Shown piece after piece: positions 31,101-44,463 of a stretch of DNA of 64,000 bases. Numbering within the stretch: position 1 is the first letter of the stretch; each line of letters begins with the position of its first letter. The DNA lies in contig JASANG010001739.1 of NCBI GenBank assembly GCA_030248215.1, positions 62,001 to 126,000 on the forward strand. Reading direction: 5' to 3'. The position numbers and the translations under genes were made by a program. The notes below the pieces were generated by a model. It did not search any database. It saw nothing but the letters and a program-made list of their open reading frames with translations, and was not told where the DNA came from. Origin of the DNA: Enoplolaimus lenunculus. Lineage: Eukaryota; Nematoda; Enoplea; Enoplida; Thoracostomopsidae.

Positions 31101-34100
31101 GAATCACGTAAATGTTAAAGTAGCGTAGAATAACTGCGTAGATCCCTTATTCTGATAAAGTTCACTGTTTGTCTAACTTTTACAAATATGCCACCCAGTT
31201 TTTATGAACTGATCCCTAGTCAGAGAAATGTTTACGGTCAGCTTTTGCATCAAACACAGATTTTGGTCTGAGATGGTCACACCAGTTGTATATACACTAA
31301 CAATATGTACTTCCATGTTGCTTATAAGCTCATGACAATTAAGGTTCAGGGCAAGCCTAAACATATGCCTAATCCTAAGCCCAACACTCATAATATAAAG
31401 TACACACAGTCTTCCTGTCTCCTAGCGAGCAGGGCCCTATAAAATTCACACGTGGGATTATGTATAGTCTGTGTGTAAGCGAATTTTTTGAGCTAATATA
31501 CGCATTTAACATTAATTGCTCATAGAAATCTTAACATCACTACGATGATGGCTCAGTGGAGTGGCCGGCTACTGACTCTTCCTCCACAGGCTACGACGGC
31601 CCTGTTATAAAACTACGTATGAATACTAGATGACTAATTTTTATCATTTTGAATGCGACAGCAAATGCTCTTTATATAATCGATACCAGTATACTAACCA
31701 CGCTTTGAACTCTGAACGACTCCATTCAAATTTGTGGTCCCAATGTCTGTAGTTACCGGGTTTGATATTGAAAAAGTGATTGAATTCGACGTTTGGGGTA
31801 GTAAAAATCGCCACTTTAGGTTTGATACGCCCGAAAATAACATTGCATAGTTTAGAATGCTCGCATTCGGGAATGTGTTCCAATCTGAAATGTGTAATAA
31901 TATTGAAAGTTTCTTTGACGTTTATTATATATAATGGTCTAAACCTAAAGTCAGGCGTGTGCCTCCGATCACCGTACATATAACTTCGTTTTAATCACTG
32001 CACATTTTAGACTACATATTATATCGCCGCCTGAACAATGTCCGGCTGACAGTTAGTAAGTTGCCAAATAGAAATGAGCCGACTAATCGGGATCGACAAA
32101 ATAATTTGCAAATAAGAATCGTGATCGGTATCGACATCGGCAAAAGTTTTGGCATCGGCACATCACTATTGCAAACACTACAATTTTTTTCCGAACTTGA
32201 CAAGAGACCTTAAGCAACATGCTACAACAGAAATAAACTATCAACAATATTTCATTACTTACCTTTTCATTTTCCAAAATGCTTTTCTACTGGTTGTTCT
32301 GGCTGTCCTGTATAACAGGTGTTTAGGACGGTCCCGGTACCAGCTCGGACACAGAGATGTTCACAACACGACATAAATTTTAGTCATTGCTCCACTAAAA
32401 ATCCCACAATTACATATAAGCCATATTGTTTGTTTTCCAATACAATTTAAAACATACACTTCAATAACTGTGACCGCATCCACGTCCTGCATTCTATCGT
32501 CGTACTGCAACGCTGAGCCCAAATATATATCAACACCAAGCGGGCACTCTCGTTGACATCGATGGTCAATTTGCGTTGGGGCAAGACGTTCAATCGCTTC
32601 TACAAGACTCGACTCGTCGATATCAACCGCTGCTATCGCCTGTAGGCACGGCAAGTGAGCAATTTTCAAACGAGATACGAACGCGCCGTCTGCACAGCCG
32701 ATATCCATAACCTGTTTCATCAAACACGATTGGACACTTTTTCAAGGGCTCGCTATCTCTATAGAGCGGCCTTCGCTCAACAATGGTGCTACTTTGAAAA
32801 TTTTAAACGCTTGCACCTTAAATTTAATTCAAGCAAACATGAACTTAGAGAGCGTATCTCGTACATTCTTTTTCATATTTCCTTATTGTTACGTTACAGA
32901 AAACTACACGGCGATGGATATACGCTTCCTAATTAAAAAATCTACTTGGATATGCAAACCGTATAAAAAATTTGCTCAAACCATCCTTTGACGAAACCGC
33001 GTGCTTGGGTATATATGCTTACAATTATTAAATACAATGAAACAACTACCCTTAAAACACACCTTAACAATTTGTGTTTTATGCTTGAACAATGCATTGA
33101 TAACTGCAGTATACCGCTGAATGTAAACTCTTGGATTAAATTGAATGTTCACCGGCTGTTGACTTTCTTCTTCATCGAATTTTCGAAATCGAGGCGGCGT
33201 TCCTAAAATGATCCGCAAATGACACATATTTGAGCAGTTTAAACATTAAATAACTAACATCTGCCCCGCCAGACCCCGAAACAGCATGGGTGAAGGCATT
33301 CGGTATTTCCCAAGTTTCTGATGACTGAGGGGGCAAGTGCCCACACAGGGTGTGTAAGAGAAGATGGAGAAAACGAAATGTCGAGGGAGAGAAATCATGT
33401 TTGTACCATAACTCATATTTCTGAGACGCCAAAATTATGTGCCACTCGGAGTTTCAAATATGTTTGCTGCATTAAATACGGAATGTTACAAGTTGTTTAA
33501 GCCGACATTACGGAACAAAACGAATGCATCCTAGCAATTCTTATAATTCACTAGTTCGCAAGTCATGGTTGGGCCAACATTTTACCGAAGGCCCAAAATG
33601 TCATCATTGCTGGGACAGGGTCAAAGTTGTAATAACTTTCTATACGTGTTCATGGTAGACAGTTAAAGTGATCTGGTGAACAGGGTTTCGGTCATCCGAA
33701 TTATCCGGAGTTCTCACAAGCGCAATACAGACAATACAGTTTTAAGATCATCTTATTCCCAGAAACTTACCAATTTTATGATCTGTCACTTGCGAATCTT
33801 CAAGAAAGTCCATTTTCGCTTCACGTCTAAACAAATTATGATACGGTCCGCGTAATCCATCGAATCGCAAGGGTAAACGATCACAACCAAACTCTAAAAT
33901 AAATACTTCGCCAGCAAAAACTGGATGTCAAGATACCGGATGCTACACGAGAGCTGTGTAGCGAAAATTTCTACCGTATCCGGGATCTGGTATGGACCGA
34001 ATAAAATACATCGAAATGTGCCTAAATTCTATTCAATCGAAGTTTTCAAATTGCACAGGAGTAGCCCACTACATATTACTGTGGATGGGATGGCAAAAGT

Positions 34101-36846
34101 TACTTTGACTTTGAGGAGCGAACAATTTTTCGCGAAATCATAAATAAGTATTAAGCTTTAGACTACTTTTTTGCTCAGGCTTATAGGCTTATCCTCACAT
34201 TGGTTTAAGCATGTCTTGGAAATATAGTTATGCTGCTGTTACACCCATCAATGCAACATTGACCTTGTGGACTATGCACATCCCTTTAGATAATTTCATT
34301 GTCTTCATCTAGAGAAAATTTTGACAAAACTCAATAATAATCCCTGTAAAAAGAACAGTTCTTGCGTATTGTGGCCCATGTAAAGATCTGGGGCGGAACG
34401 TTTTTCTGTGGGACTTTAAATCTAATTTTGGCCATCTGACAAACTTGAACCGAATATCCGGTTGCATATTAGTTGCTTTTCAACAAAACCATTTACAATA
34501 CTATGACTAGATATTTACAGTTTCATGTTTGCTGGCAATGTCAAATTTTTTAGTTACACAAATGTGTACCTACATACAGGAGGCAAACTAACCGAGACAA
34601 CTTACGCTTTTCAATTTGCGAAGATATTTTTGGCGTAGCGGAACTAGGCGTGTCTCCGTGTACGCTGTTACAGGCGTCTACGCTACCAGTTGGGCTTACA
34701 TCACAACGACCAATGATTGGCATGACCAACTATGGTTGATAAATTCACTTAAACTGAGTTTCCGACCTAAAAATTTAGACACTAAAATGTGCTCAGTTAC
34801 AGGCAACAGACGATTATTTTGCATAATCAGGTATTACCCAAACCTATTTAGTCACAAACTGGCCTTTTTCAACCGTTTTTCTGTTTAATTAAAAGAAAAT
34901 CGGATTCCAGAACACCAAGACAGGCATCACCGCACCCACCACATTTTGCCATTTGCAATTGTTTACACGGCAAGCACAAGCACTGGATAAAATCAAACGT
35001 GTATAATGTATGTTGGTAAACGTGTAGTGTTTTTGATAAGCAAAATAGCAAAAACTCTGATCACTTTTACTCATAAAAATTATACAACCAGCAATTCCCA
35101 TAGTGCAACAATTAACAATTATTTAGGAACAAACAAAATCAATAGTGCTTCGGAGCACAAATAAAAACGCTTTCACTATACGAAAACAGTTAGGAAGCAG
35201 TGAACGTCGTAAAAAACTTAGATTACAAAACTAGTTTGGTTTTTAGGTACGAATTTATCCACAAGCCTTCGCTTAATTCTGTCATCGAACTGCAGTTTAG
35301 TTACAATAATATTTTCTACTTTGACACCAACGGTACTGGTCGGCCGTATTTGAAAATATTAGTAGAAGTCAAAGTCAATAGAACTTATGACCATGGCGAT
35401 TGTACCTTTTCTACTAGCTAACTGTGAGCTTCGAAAATTTACAGCTTATATTTGAATTGCTTGCGAACTATAAACATAACGTTGCGAACGTTACACCATA
35501 ATATTATACAATCAGGCCATTCGTATTTCAGAAGCTGCTTAACAATACGTCGTTTTCTTTGATTGCAACAACAAATCACGACCTATAAAAACATTTCAAT
35601 TTTAAAATAACGCACGGCAAAACTGAAAACTAGGAGCGAAAACTCAACTATGTAATATACTATTTCAACAAAATCGCTTATTAAGAGAAAGGATGAAAAG
35701 AAAGCAATCATGTGTGTACACGTTTTTCAACCGACTCCAAGAACTTGCTCAAATTAAGTCGGGGTTTAAACCTTTGGCTGTCAGCTATATGATTTCAGCT
35801 AGAGACGTTAACAATGCCTAGTACTAATCTTGGGTTTTATTCTTGATCTGAGATTTATCCTAAGCTGTACGGATTTAAAGCGACAATTAAAATTTACGTT
35901 TAAATCATTACATACGTAGCGCCTATTTCGTGTGGTTTCGCTATTTTGCATTATTAATATGTTGTGTTAAACTAACAACGAAATACGAGCTATGCTAAAC
36001 TCACTGCTTATTGTGTCATGACGATTCCATAAGCGTTCTCTCCATTCTAATTCAGGAGGTAGTACTCGGTTTTTAAAACGCTTCCGAACGCCTTCCAGCG
36101 GTATTACTCGGATATTCGGATTTCTAAAAGTAACATTATAATATCAAACAATTTTATTCGTGTATGTACTAGATACAAGTGAATAACAACTATTCTAAAG
36201 TTGTAAAACGCTAACTTCGCGTATCAAAAACACTACGAATTCTATCGCTAGAAAACTCCATCAAAAATGACATTTTGGTATAAAACCGTACAAAGTTACA
36301 TACGTCTGTAATATGCACCAGTATTCGTTACTATTAACATTTTGGCAGCGCCTTGCTATATCGATACATCAGAAGCTAAATTACTAACTCCAATTTTTTT
36401 ACTTTTAAAGTTACGATGCACAATTTGTGCTAAATTTTTCCACGGACTAAGTGGCAAAATATAATAACTCCCATAGACATATAACATTTTATATAATCAA
36501 AACAAATTTATGTTAAATCTTTTGCATATAAAAGTAAAAGCAGCAAAATATGACATTATATGTAGTTCAATAGAAAAAGAAAACCAAAGTATCCGTTTAT
36601 ATCCGATGAAAAATTGCGCTTCGGCACTGTGACTATTCATTCCGATTTTTATCATTAACCTTAACAAGCAAATAAACTTGATTAGCGTTTTTAAGACAGC
36701 AACGCAAACAATATGTTGATTAATCGTAGCTGCATTATAAACAAACATTAGCAAAATATGCATAATCACTTGTAAATTACTATTATTACAAGCTGCATTG
36801 TAATGATTGCAATAACTCACTTCTTCAATGGGATGTACTCGCCCAT
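28168..36846 (-). CDS. HENMT1: small-RNA 2'-O-methyltransferase HENMT1 (Hen1)
   Basis: Methylates the 3'-terminal 2'-hydroxyl of piRNAs, protecting them. Ten exons join in phase: 36846-36821, 36123-36005, 34677-34606, 33893-33771, 33202-33063, 32711-32458, 31884-31699, 31097-30869, 30755-30553, 28777-28168 (TAG), 653 residues; human HENMT1 has 393. The core matches the family: FNPRVYIQRY, SAM-binding VMDIGCADG (about 161-168), VDIDE, metal-binding EVLEH (Glu244, Glu247, His248), TTPNVEFN and DHKFEWSRSEF with His295. The last intron uses a GC donor (TTTAAG|gcaagc); ignoring it, exon 9 would stop 12 codons later. The last exon adds about 200 residues rich in Ser, Asn and Asp. The first 150 residues (MGEYIPLKKNPNIRVIPLEG on) have no known counterpart; they are joined only by phase and could belong to a separate upstream gene. 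Confidence 0.88.
29100..30440. other. last HENMT1 intron
   Basis: Within the proposed GC-AG intron. 29165-29300 and 30285-30425 hold related palindromic words (gtatttttactcgggaataa; gtagagtaaaaacacca; ttttactcccagtaaaaat), members of a family related to the ends of the element at 59060-60085. 30075-30160 has a TTAGGC-type tract. Open frames on either strand (29147-29455 plus, 29429-29632 minus) lack support. Confidence 0.4.
31545..31605 (+). repeat. SINE head fragment
   Basis: gatggctcagtggagtggcc resembles the A-box region of the SINE at 63405. Short, degraded. A TTAGGC-type tract lies just before it (31350-31430). Confidence 0.35.
32069..32168. mobile_element. 100-bp hAT-like MITE (TAGARATG ends)
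   Basis: From TAGAAATGAGCCGACTAATC to GGCATCGGCACATCACTA, with 8-bp flanks ttgccaaa and ttgcaaac (6 of 8 match). The TAGAGATG-like terminus is a known hAT end type. In the HENMT1 intron between exons 6 and 7. Confidence 0.65.
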
Positions 36847-37469
36847 TTCTGTTATTCCTGAAGCAAAAAACATGCCGTACAATGTCCAATAAACCAAAAC
36901 ACCAAAAATCTGGCATCTTTACAGAATTCTCAAAAGTTTTCTAGCAGATTTCACAAAAAATGTGCATTCTAGGATTTAGGATCTTAGACACACTATTCTA
37001 AATTCAAAGTTTTAATAACAGCAAACACCTTACTTAATGAAAGCGCTAAATATTGCTAGAAAACATGTTAGAATCAACAGCGTTAAAGGGCAGCATAATT
37101 TCTCGGTGTCATACAAACAAATGTTTAAAAGCGGCCTGTAGTAGATTTTCCAACAAGCTAAGACAAATATTACAAAAAATGATGAAACACACTCATTTTC
37201 TTTTTCTTTTTGTTTTTTCGCAATTCAGTGCTCATTTCATCGTTCACGTTAGCAGCAACGCTGTTAGTGCTCTGTGTGCATTTGTACTGAAATAAACAGA
37301 ACCACAAAAGTTTTATTTGATACATTCAGTGTTTAAAATTCTACGGATTTGTAAAAACACAGTCAGCTACCAGACTGAAATACGTGGGAACATTTAACGC
37401 ATGAAAACATTTTATCAGAACAAAACAGGCAAAGAGTTCAATCTCACTCATACACTGCCCAGCTTAGAA
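36847..37469. other. gap between HENMT1 and the acidic-protein gene
   Basis: 623 bp. The HENMT1 frame is open for some way upstream of ATG 36846 (an in-frame ATG at 36873 gives MFFASGITE first), preceded by an acceptor-like end gtaaag, so a longer N-terminus or 5' exon is possible. No repeat recognised. Confidence 0.4.
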
Positions 37470-40400
37470 TTAAATGTAAAAAGCCGTTGTGACCTGATTA
37501 GTTTCATTATAATCATCGCCTTGAGGCGCGTCTTCATTGTTCTGTGTAGGAACAGCATTGGTTTCGGATTTGTCCGTCAAGTATTTATTTCGTGTCTTCT
37601 TTTTCTTACTCGCATCATTGTCAATAGCACTGGTACTCAGACGTGTTATATTACTCTAAATTAATTGCCACAATTTACTGCAACCACATCAAAAATGTGT
37701 CCGCAGCCAACAATTTGTAGCACAGAATTAAAATACAAAATGAATGATAGCAAAATCCTTCGTTGACAGCTGATTTGGATGAACATAAGACTTTACCTCA
37801 TACTCCAAGACCCGTTTTTTTCATTTTCTAATACCAAATAATAGTTTTATGCTCGAGCCAAATTCCAGCGAAAATCAAAAATGAAATCTGTGAAGTTTGA
37901 CACTATAACTTCAAAAGACGGAAAGATAAACATAGCAACAAATTTAATATTTGAACAAGCGCTACGTATGTTAACGCTCACCAGCGGTTCTGTGGAGTTT
38001 TTACTACATCCGGTATCCGCTATGAGATCTTCGCCATTTTCCATTTTTCTGAGTTTCGACTTTTTCTTTCGACGTTTCGCTTGTACTTCAGCATTGCAAT
38101 CACCATTTTGTTCGTTATCATTCGACAAAACCGGTTGCGTGTCAGTGGCCTATATTACTAAGAGGAATGGGAGTCTCTGCCTGAACAACTTATTGACCGT
38201 CTCGGTGTAGGTTTTCTGATTCTAGGTGGTTTTGAACCGAGACCAGAAATCGAGGATTCAGCAAATGTATCGCTATATTGTGGAAGTAATTGATATTTTT
38301 CATAAATAAAATTTCGCTGAGAATCTATCAACTTTCATACTTAAGCAACAATTATGAGCAGATGTTCTGAAAAACACAAAAAACTATAAAAACATAAAAA
38401 TACTACGATAAAAACATTAAAAATAATTTATTTTGAAAATTTTTAAATAAATTCAGAGTTTCGGTCGTAGTATATTATGAAACCAGTAATCATTGCACAA
38501 TCAACTTATGTCATAAACTCATCAAATGCGATAATATACAGTTGAAGAAGTTTCCTATTTTGCCGAAACAGTTGGGGGGCTGAAGCCGACCAGATTCTGT
38601 TATTAAATGCGGTTTACGAACCGACTTAAACTATATTTCGAAGTCTGCATTAAACTACGAAGCTCCTATTAAAACTGCTCCAGCCGAAAACGCTCATGTA
38701 TATAACACTGCTAACGAGTACACACGGTGCATACGGCGCTGACTGCAGGATAGCTTTAAGTTACAGGCAAAATCAGATTGCTCCCCCATAAGTTTCCGTT
38801 TATGCTTTTTGAGCCTTTTGATACTTACCAGATCGTTCTCCAATAATTCAACACTTCTAGTAGCCATCTCAGCAAAATTCTAAAATATATTATTATCCTA
38901 ATGCGACAATTTACTGTCTTTCATAATACTCATTGCCTGTCACTGCGTTATATACTCCTTATGGGATCAAGATGTCGGTTCCGACTACGGCAAAATCTCG
39001 ACATTTGTTTCCGGTGTTCTACATTGCCGGATATATTGCTGAATAGCTTAACATAACTTTATGATTTTATACTATTATTCATGACCAAAATCCCAATGTT
39101 TGGCTAAGAATTTTGTTCGAAATAATGTAAGTACTTTGAGAAGCCTAGTTAATAACACGCTTGTAGAAACAAAGTCAAAACTTTAAGACGCTTGTATAAA
39201 CAAAATCATAACATATAAAACTAATGTGATTCAGTTTAAGTTTTGTTAAAATTTGCAGTTAAACATCCGGTTCCGGTTTTTTTGGCACCCGGTTGAACAC
39301 TGGGTATCAACTTACGTCAACATTCTTAATAATAACAACTCCGCTTGTATTTAAAAACGTATCTAACTTTTCGCTAACCTGAGCTTTGCCAAAAATGTAG
39401 TCATCCATTTGCTCTGCTAACTTGTGCGGCTGAAATTCAGCATCAAGATTGTTTCCATCAACGAATTCCTGCAGCCTTGTTTGAACCGCGGTCGCAGTCG
39501 CGGTTTGAACCGCGGTCGCAGTCGCGGTTTTGGCGTCCACGTAAATTGCGGTTGCGAGCGATCGCGATTGCGTCTGCGACCGATCGCGATTCGAACCGCG
39601 TTTGGGTCGCGACCGCGATTGCACTTAATTCTGTCCGTGACTGTATGTGCTTACTGCTTATTCAAAACAAAGCGCCAGTATCCTTACTTCACGACACTTT
39701 GCTGTTTGTTCCACAATGCCAGCTGCACTGCACGATTGTTCTTCCGGAGGTTTAGATTTCTTCTTTCGCTTTTTACTTTTTACCAAAATCGGAAAACTCT
39801 GAGGGCATTCTTTGCTTGTGCGTTCTTCTGGTGGCTCAGATTCCTGATATAATTTGAACATTTTAGCAAATAGGTAGCCCTCTGCTTTACATTGTAATAC
39901 TGAAAGACAACAAATGTACGTGCATTTTATTCACGTATGTTTACGCAGAGTGAAAGTTCTCCGTTAAATGACTACAATAAGCAACATTCGATCTAACATT
40001 TCAGTTATTGCAAACAGGAAGCACATTCCGATTAAACAGAATGAAATAAGCAATGAGAGCAGTTTCAATGCTTGTAATATATGTACAAACACTTACGCAG
40101 CTTGATTCTTCGTTTGATGGAATTCCAACAACATACCGCGCAAGCTTATCCGTATCTATTTCGTGGGACTGCTAAAATTGAATTAATATGTCAAAAGAGC
40201 AGGATTGCACCCGAAATTTTTGCATACGGCAAGTGGTTTAATCAAGCAGGTGGATAGAAGCTAGCCAATAATTCTTATAGGATTGTATATACTGGTCTGA
40301 CGAAGAATCTACGATATAGAAAACATACTGTTTTTCGCGAAAAATTATTGCAGTCCGACTCATCACGCGAAAAGCCTGGCATTGACATAAAGTGTCTACG

Positions 40401-42780
40401 TTTACAAGGTATTTCGGCCACTGCATCTGATTGTTGACGCTCGCCAGTGCTTTCTTCCTGGTCACTGTTTTCGTCACTCTTTGCGTCTCGTTTATTCCCT
40501 TTTACTTCTTTTTCTCCTTCTTTGGCATCTTTTCCTTCTATTTCAACTTCTTTTCCATCTTCTTCCTCATATATTTCTCCTTCTCGTTTTTCATCTTCTT
40601 CATATTTTTCTTCGTCAATTTTTTTGTCATCTTCTACCTTATCACGTTTTCCAGTTTCTTTTATTTGTTTTTCGTCGTCGTGTTCTTCTTCTTCTTCTTC
40701 TTCTTCTTCATATTTTTCTTCTTCATCTTTATCCTCACAAACTGCTTCTTTCTCGTCTACTTTATGTTCATCTTCTTTCAAAGATCTTTCGTCTTCTTCT
40801 TGCTGTACGTCGCTTTCTTCTTCTTCTTCTTCTTCTTCTTCTTCTTCTTCTTCTTCTTCTTCTTCTTCTTCTTCTTCTTCTTCTTCTTCTTCTTCTTCTT
40901 CTTCTTCTTCTTCGTCATCTTCTTCTTCTTCTTCATCTTCTTCATCTTCTTGTTCTTCAACTTCATTTCCCTTCTCTTCATTTCCACCTAAATTGATTAG
41001 TTTTTTCGCTTTCCGTAGTCCTTCATAGTTTTCTTCTATGTCTTTTTCTCCATTAATTTTTGGACCTATTTCTCTTTTTTGCATGTTATTTACTTTCTGT
41101 TCCCTTTGCTTGAGAACTTTTCCTTGTTGGTTTTCGGATTTGAGTTCACTAAAACTTTGCCGTAACGAATTGTGGCTTTTTACATTACAGTTATCCACTG
41201 AACTAGACACTGCGTTAGCACAAAGTATTTTCTCGTCTTGCTCATCGCGGGTAATAGCCGTATAACCTTTTGAAATATCAGTCTTCGGACTAACAGATTT
41301 AACGGGACTATTCGTTTGAGGTACACATTTGCCTTTATCGTCGAAACCAATCATTACTTCAACTGAGGTAACCCGTTTCCTGCATGCTGTATTCAAAACG
41401 TCATCGTCACAGGCACCTGCCGTATCTGATATGCACCGAAATCGATGAAATTCGTCTACTTTGTTTGTACCATAAGCATTGAACATGCCACAACTAACTG
41501 GATTTTTCGCCGGCGATATAAGCGAGCACCTATTATTTTTTGTCTTCAGAACGTTGTTAGCTACCATCACAGTGGATAACCGCGAACTCAAGCACGACTT
41601 TAAATTGTTAATATCATTCGAGTCGTTTTCCCCTGCGGCATGCGACATTAGTTTTCCCTCGCTTTGTTCAAATAACTGTTTATAATATCCATCGGGCTTA
41701 GGTGAGCTGGCTAATCGTTTAGAACGTCTACACGCTATTACCATAGCATTAGAGTCAGACTCACTTATAACATTACCACGTCTATCTTCAAATATTTCAT
41801 GGGATACAGTTATTGCTGCTGTAGTACGTCGCTTATCTTCATTTGAACTTGATTGCGTTAGCTTCCGTCTGGCAACCGGTGATCTAGCACTGCTTCTTTT
41901 CACAAGGACAGAACCATTTTCCAATAAACTTTCAGGCATCATTAGTCTCGAAATTTGCACAGTTGGCGACAAATTCGCTGTTGCAGCAGATTTCGCAATG
42001 GTTTTTGAGTCTGCTTGCTTTCGATGACCTTCAGTGTTTTGTTCTTGACTCAAATAATTTTTGCTTAAACTTAACGGTGGTGATAACGGAATCTCTGGCG
42101 AGATATCATGTTGCCAACCAAAGTCATCAGTTCCTGATATTAAACAATCGCTGCTTGACAAAACCGGCTCAGTTGGCGAACCCAAGGCAGTTTCGCTCGT
42201 TTCTCTTTGTTTCGTACCATTTGCGAAACTTGATTCGTTGTGGGAGAGTTCGTATCCTCGAACATTTCGCGTTGAAGCACGACGAATCTGCCTCGACGAT
42301 GAGGAAGGCTGTTCGAACTGGCTATCCTAAATCGTTTTGGTATTAATTAAACAACAAAAACAATCTTGCAGAATAACCGTAAACGCTTAACCAGAATTTA
42401 AACAAAACAAGAAACTTCTTTTAAGCCGAGCCAATATTTAAAATATACCGTAATCAAAACCGTTCAGTCATCATAGGTAACAAAACCATAAAACATTACC
42501 ATTTTCTAACAAGTATTTACTAACTTCCATCCAAAAACAATCTTGCCAGATACAAAAAACACTTCATAAAGCAGCGTCGAGAAAAGAGACTGCTTACTTC
42601 ATTTTGACTCAGCTGTTTACTGTCAGAGACATGCACAGTGCATTTAGCACTTCGCAAGGTTTCCGGTGGAACATGTGCCAGGTCGTGTTTGCTTGAATTG
42701 GGTGTTGCTTCTGAGCTTGACGATTTTGCTTCAATACTAATTTTGGCCGTATACAATTTATTTGATCTCGTTCGCACCAT
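37470..42780 (-). CDS. unrecognised 989-residue acidic, nuclear-looking protein
   Basis: Eight exons, all phase 0 junctions: 42780-42598, 42326-40329, 40171-40097, 39843-39688, 39468-39316, 38879-38829, 38149-37982, 37655-37470 (TAA). The start MVRTRSNKLYTAKIS and RQIRRASTRN are Arg/Ser-rich like many chromatin proteins. Exon 2 encodes 666 residues with SP/TP-type sites (SPTEP, SPEIPLSPPLS, SPARR-like) and ends in an acidic region (about 510-690) with a run of about 33 Glu. C-terminal exons carry Lys-rich nuclear-signal-like patches (SKKRKKKSK, KRRKKKSKLRK, KKKKTR) between short conserved-looking segments (DKLARYVVGIPSNEE; DYIFGKAQVSEKLDTFL). No known domain is recognised. Intron 4 (219 bp) is mostly a MITE fragment. 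The same phase at every junction strengthens the model. Confidence 0.75.
38160..38290. repeat. GTCTCGG-family MITE piece
   Basis: gggagtctctgcc, accgtctcggtg and tgaaccgagaccag match the family at 54520-54880. It lies immediately upstream (on the minus strand) of exon 7 of the acidic-protein gene, within its intron. Confidence 0.45.
39480..39643. mobile_element. Tc1-like MITE fragment forming most of an intron
   Basis: 164 bp ending cttaattctgtccgtgactg then TA, matching the right end of 503-1538 including its accgcggtcgcagtcgcgg and gcgatcgcgattgcgtc words. It fills 164 of the 219 bp of the intron between exons 4 and 5 of the acidic-protein gene, and its truncated edge is within about 12 bp of the acceptor ctgcag. 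Confidence 0.8.
40815..40913. repeat. (CTT)n / (GAA)n microsatellite inside a coding exon
   Basis: About 33 uninterrupted triplets, read as poly-Glu on the minus strand in the acidic-protein gene. The three plus-strand frames across it (poly-Phe, poly-Ser, poly-Leu) are shadows of this repeat. Confidence 0.9.
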
Positions 42781-43393
42781 TTTCACGCAGTCTGAAGCGA
42801 TAGTTAAAAGTGAAACTTTTTAATCAAAGTTAGTTATACAGAGCTGCGCAATATTTTGTAATAGCAAAAATTTGTCGACGCAATCCCGGAAATTAAGTTT
42901 CCAGAATTCTGTGTACCATGTACGCACCGAGTTCGATGCATGCATCTCATGTTTTCGCACACAACAACAGGTTTAATACTTTTTTGTGTGCTCTGCTAAT
43001 GGTGATTAGCCAATAAAAACTCACATACATCGGCAATTTTAAAATATTACTGTAAATAAACACAGCACACGACGCTTTGAAATAAGTAACTTTCCAAGTT
43101 CAGCCATACACCACTTGATGTTGAGATTTATTGCCCTATTGTCTTCATGTGCACAGCAGCCCTTCTTTTTTAATCAACACACTATACGAAATCTATGCAG
43201 AAACGCCAGATGCAACAAAGAAACGGCACATGCAATTTAATTAACGAGACAGGGTTATGTTAACCATAGTGGTTCTGCCCTCTAGGAAACTGAGTGACTT
43301 AGAGACTGGGAGGCTTATGCTTAGGGCTAATGGACAGGGCCTTATAATAAACATGGGCCGTCAAAGATAAACTTTACTTGGAGACACGAATTA
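42781..43393. other. gap between acidic-protein gene and BLOC1S4-like gene
   Basis: 613 bp. Contains, near 43300-43360, taggctt-type words and an aacatgggcc edge of the TTAGGC MITE family. Presumed promoter of the acidic-protein gene; no motif stands out. Confidence 0.4.
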
Positions 43394-44463
43394 CTAAAAC
43401 TTGTAACTAGTGCGTTTAAGTTGATGTTCAGCCACAGTAACTCGAGCTTCAAGTTGTTTAAGGCCTTCTTTCGCTTTGTCAACCACGGTTTCAATTTGAT
43501 CAATTTTGTAAAACAGTCCTTCGATTTGGTCACACTTTTCAGAAAATGCTCGAATAACTTGTAGCGAAACAACGGTATCGGAATGAAACTGCAATCATAT
43601 CAAAATCATAAAACAGCAGACCCAGAAAAAAACTTATTCATGCATGACTGATTAGCTCCAAAGTTAATGAACGGCAGTTTGCCCCCAATGAATGAACTTC
43701 CAACGAGAACAGCGTTTTAAATTAAATTTTTATGCTACCAAAGCAATGATAAAAATTATTAGATTTGGAAAATTCAGTTTGCATTAAAATAAGACGACAG
43801 TACTAAGCAGGATTATTATAACAAAAGTTAAGATTTGGTTTTCCATTCGATAAAAATTGAACATTCGTAATCGAAAATTCGACGTTGAAAAAGCCAAACT
43901 CAGCAAGGTCTCGGTTTCGGTCAAATCGTGAATTCGGTGCCACTCATAGACCAATAATCAACTCTTTAGTAGGTAGATCAGATTTTATTAACGCTAGATT
44001 ATAAAGTTTTCAGTATTCTTTGTGAGAAACACAGATAAATTATCGACTCTAAGTCACTATGTATTATATATAAGGAGGTATTACGTATAATATAAAAACG
44101 CTTTCTTGTCATAAATTGGTGTACCAACAGTAAATCATATTTTTTCGTTCTCAGCCAGTATAGCACCTGATGGAATTACTTATTCAGCAATAAAGCTAAC
44201 GAATACCACTATACAATAGAGTGCACACCTAAACATAAACAAAAAGTACGTATGTCAACTTTAATTGATAATATGGTTCCACCTAACTATTGACATACCA
44301 GATCTGTTAGCGTTTGAAGTTCTTCTGTCAGTACAAGACAATCGTTGAGTACTGAACCTAGCGGAGATGTTTTCAACTCAGTATGCAATGAATTTGCGGT
44401 GGCAGATAAATTATTTGCTACTTCCACAACACTGTTTTCGTCTTTGACCGCGGTAGCTGACAT
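43394..44463 (-). CDS. BLOC1S4-like (cappuccino) BLOC-1 subunit
   Basis: Probable small coiled-coil subunit of BLOC-1, the cytoplasmic complex for endosome-to-lysosome-related-organelle sorting. Two exons, 44463-44299 and 43588-43394 (TAG), give 119 residues. The C-terminal half has the family pattern: IEGLFYKIDQIETVV then LKQLEARVTVAEHQL, to be compared with human IYSRIDRLEAFV and MEEQVTKAEAEL. The N-terminal half (MSATAVKDENSVVEV) is helical with no motif. It is shorter than human BLOC1S4 (217), mainly at the ends. The match rests on one heptad-rich block, so another small coiled-coil subunit is possible. The next gene upstream is TSG101. Confidence 0.65.
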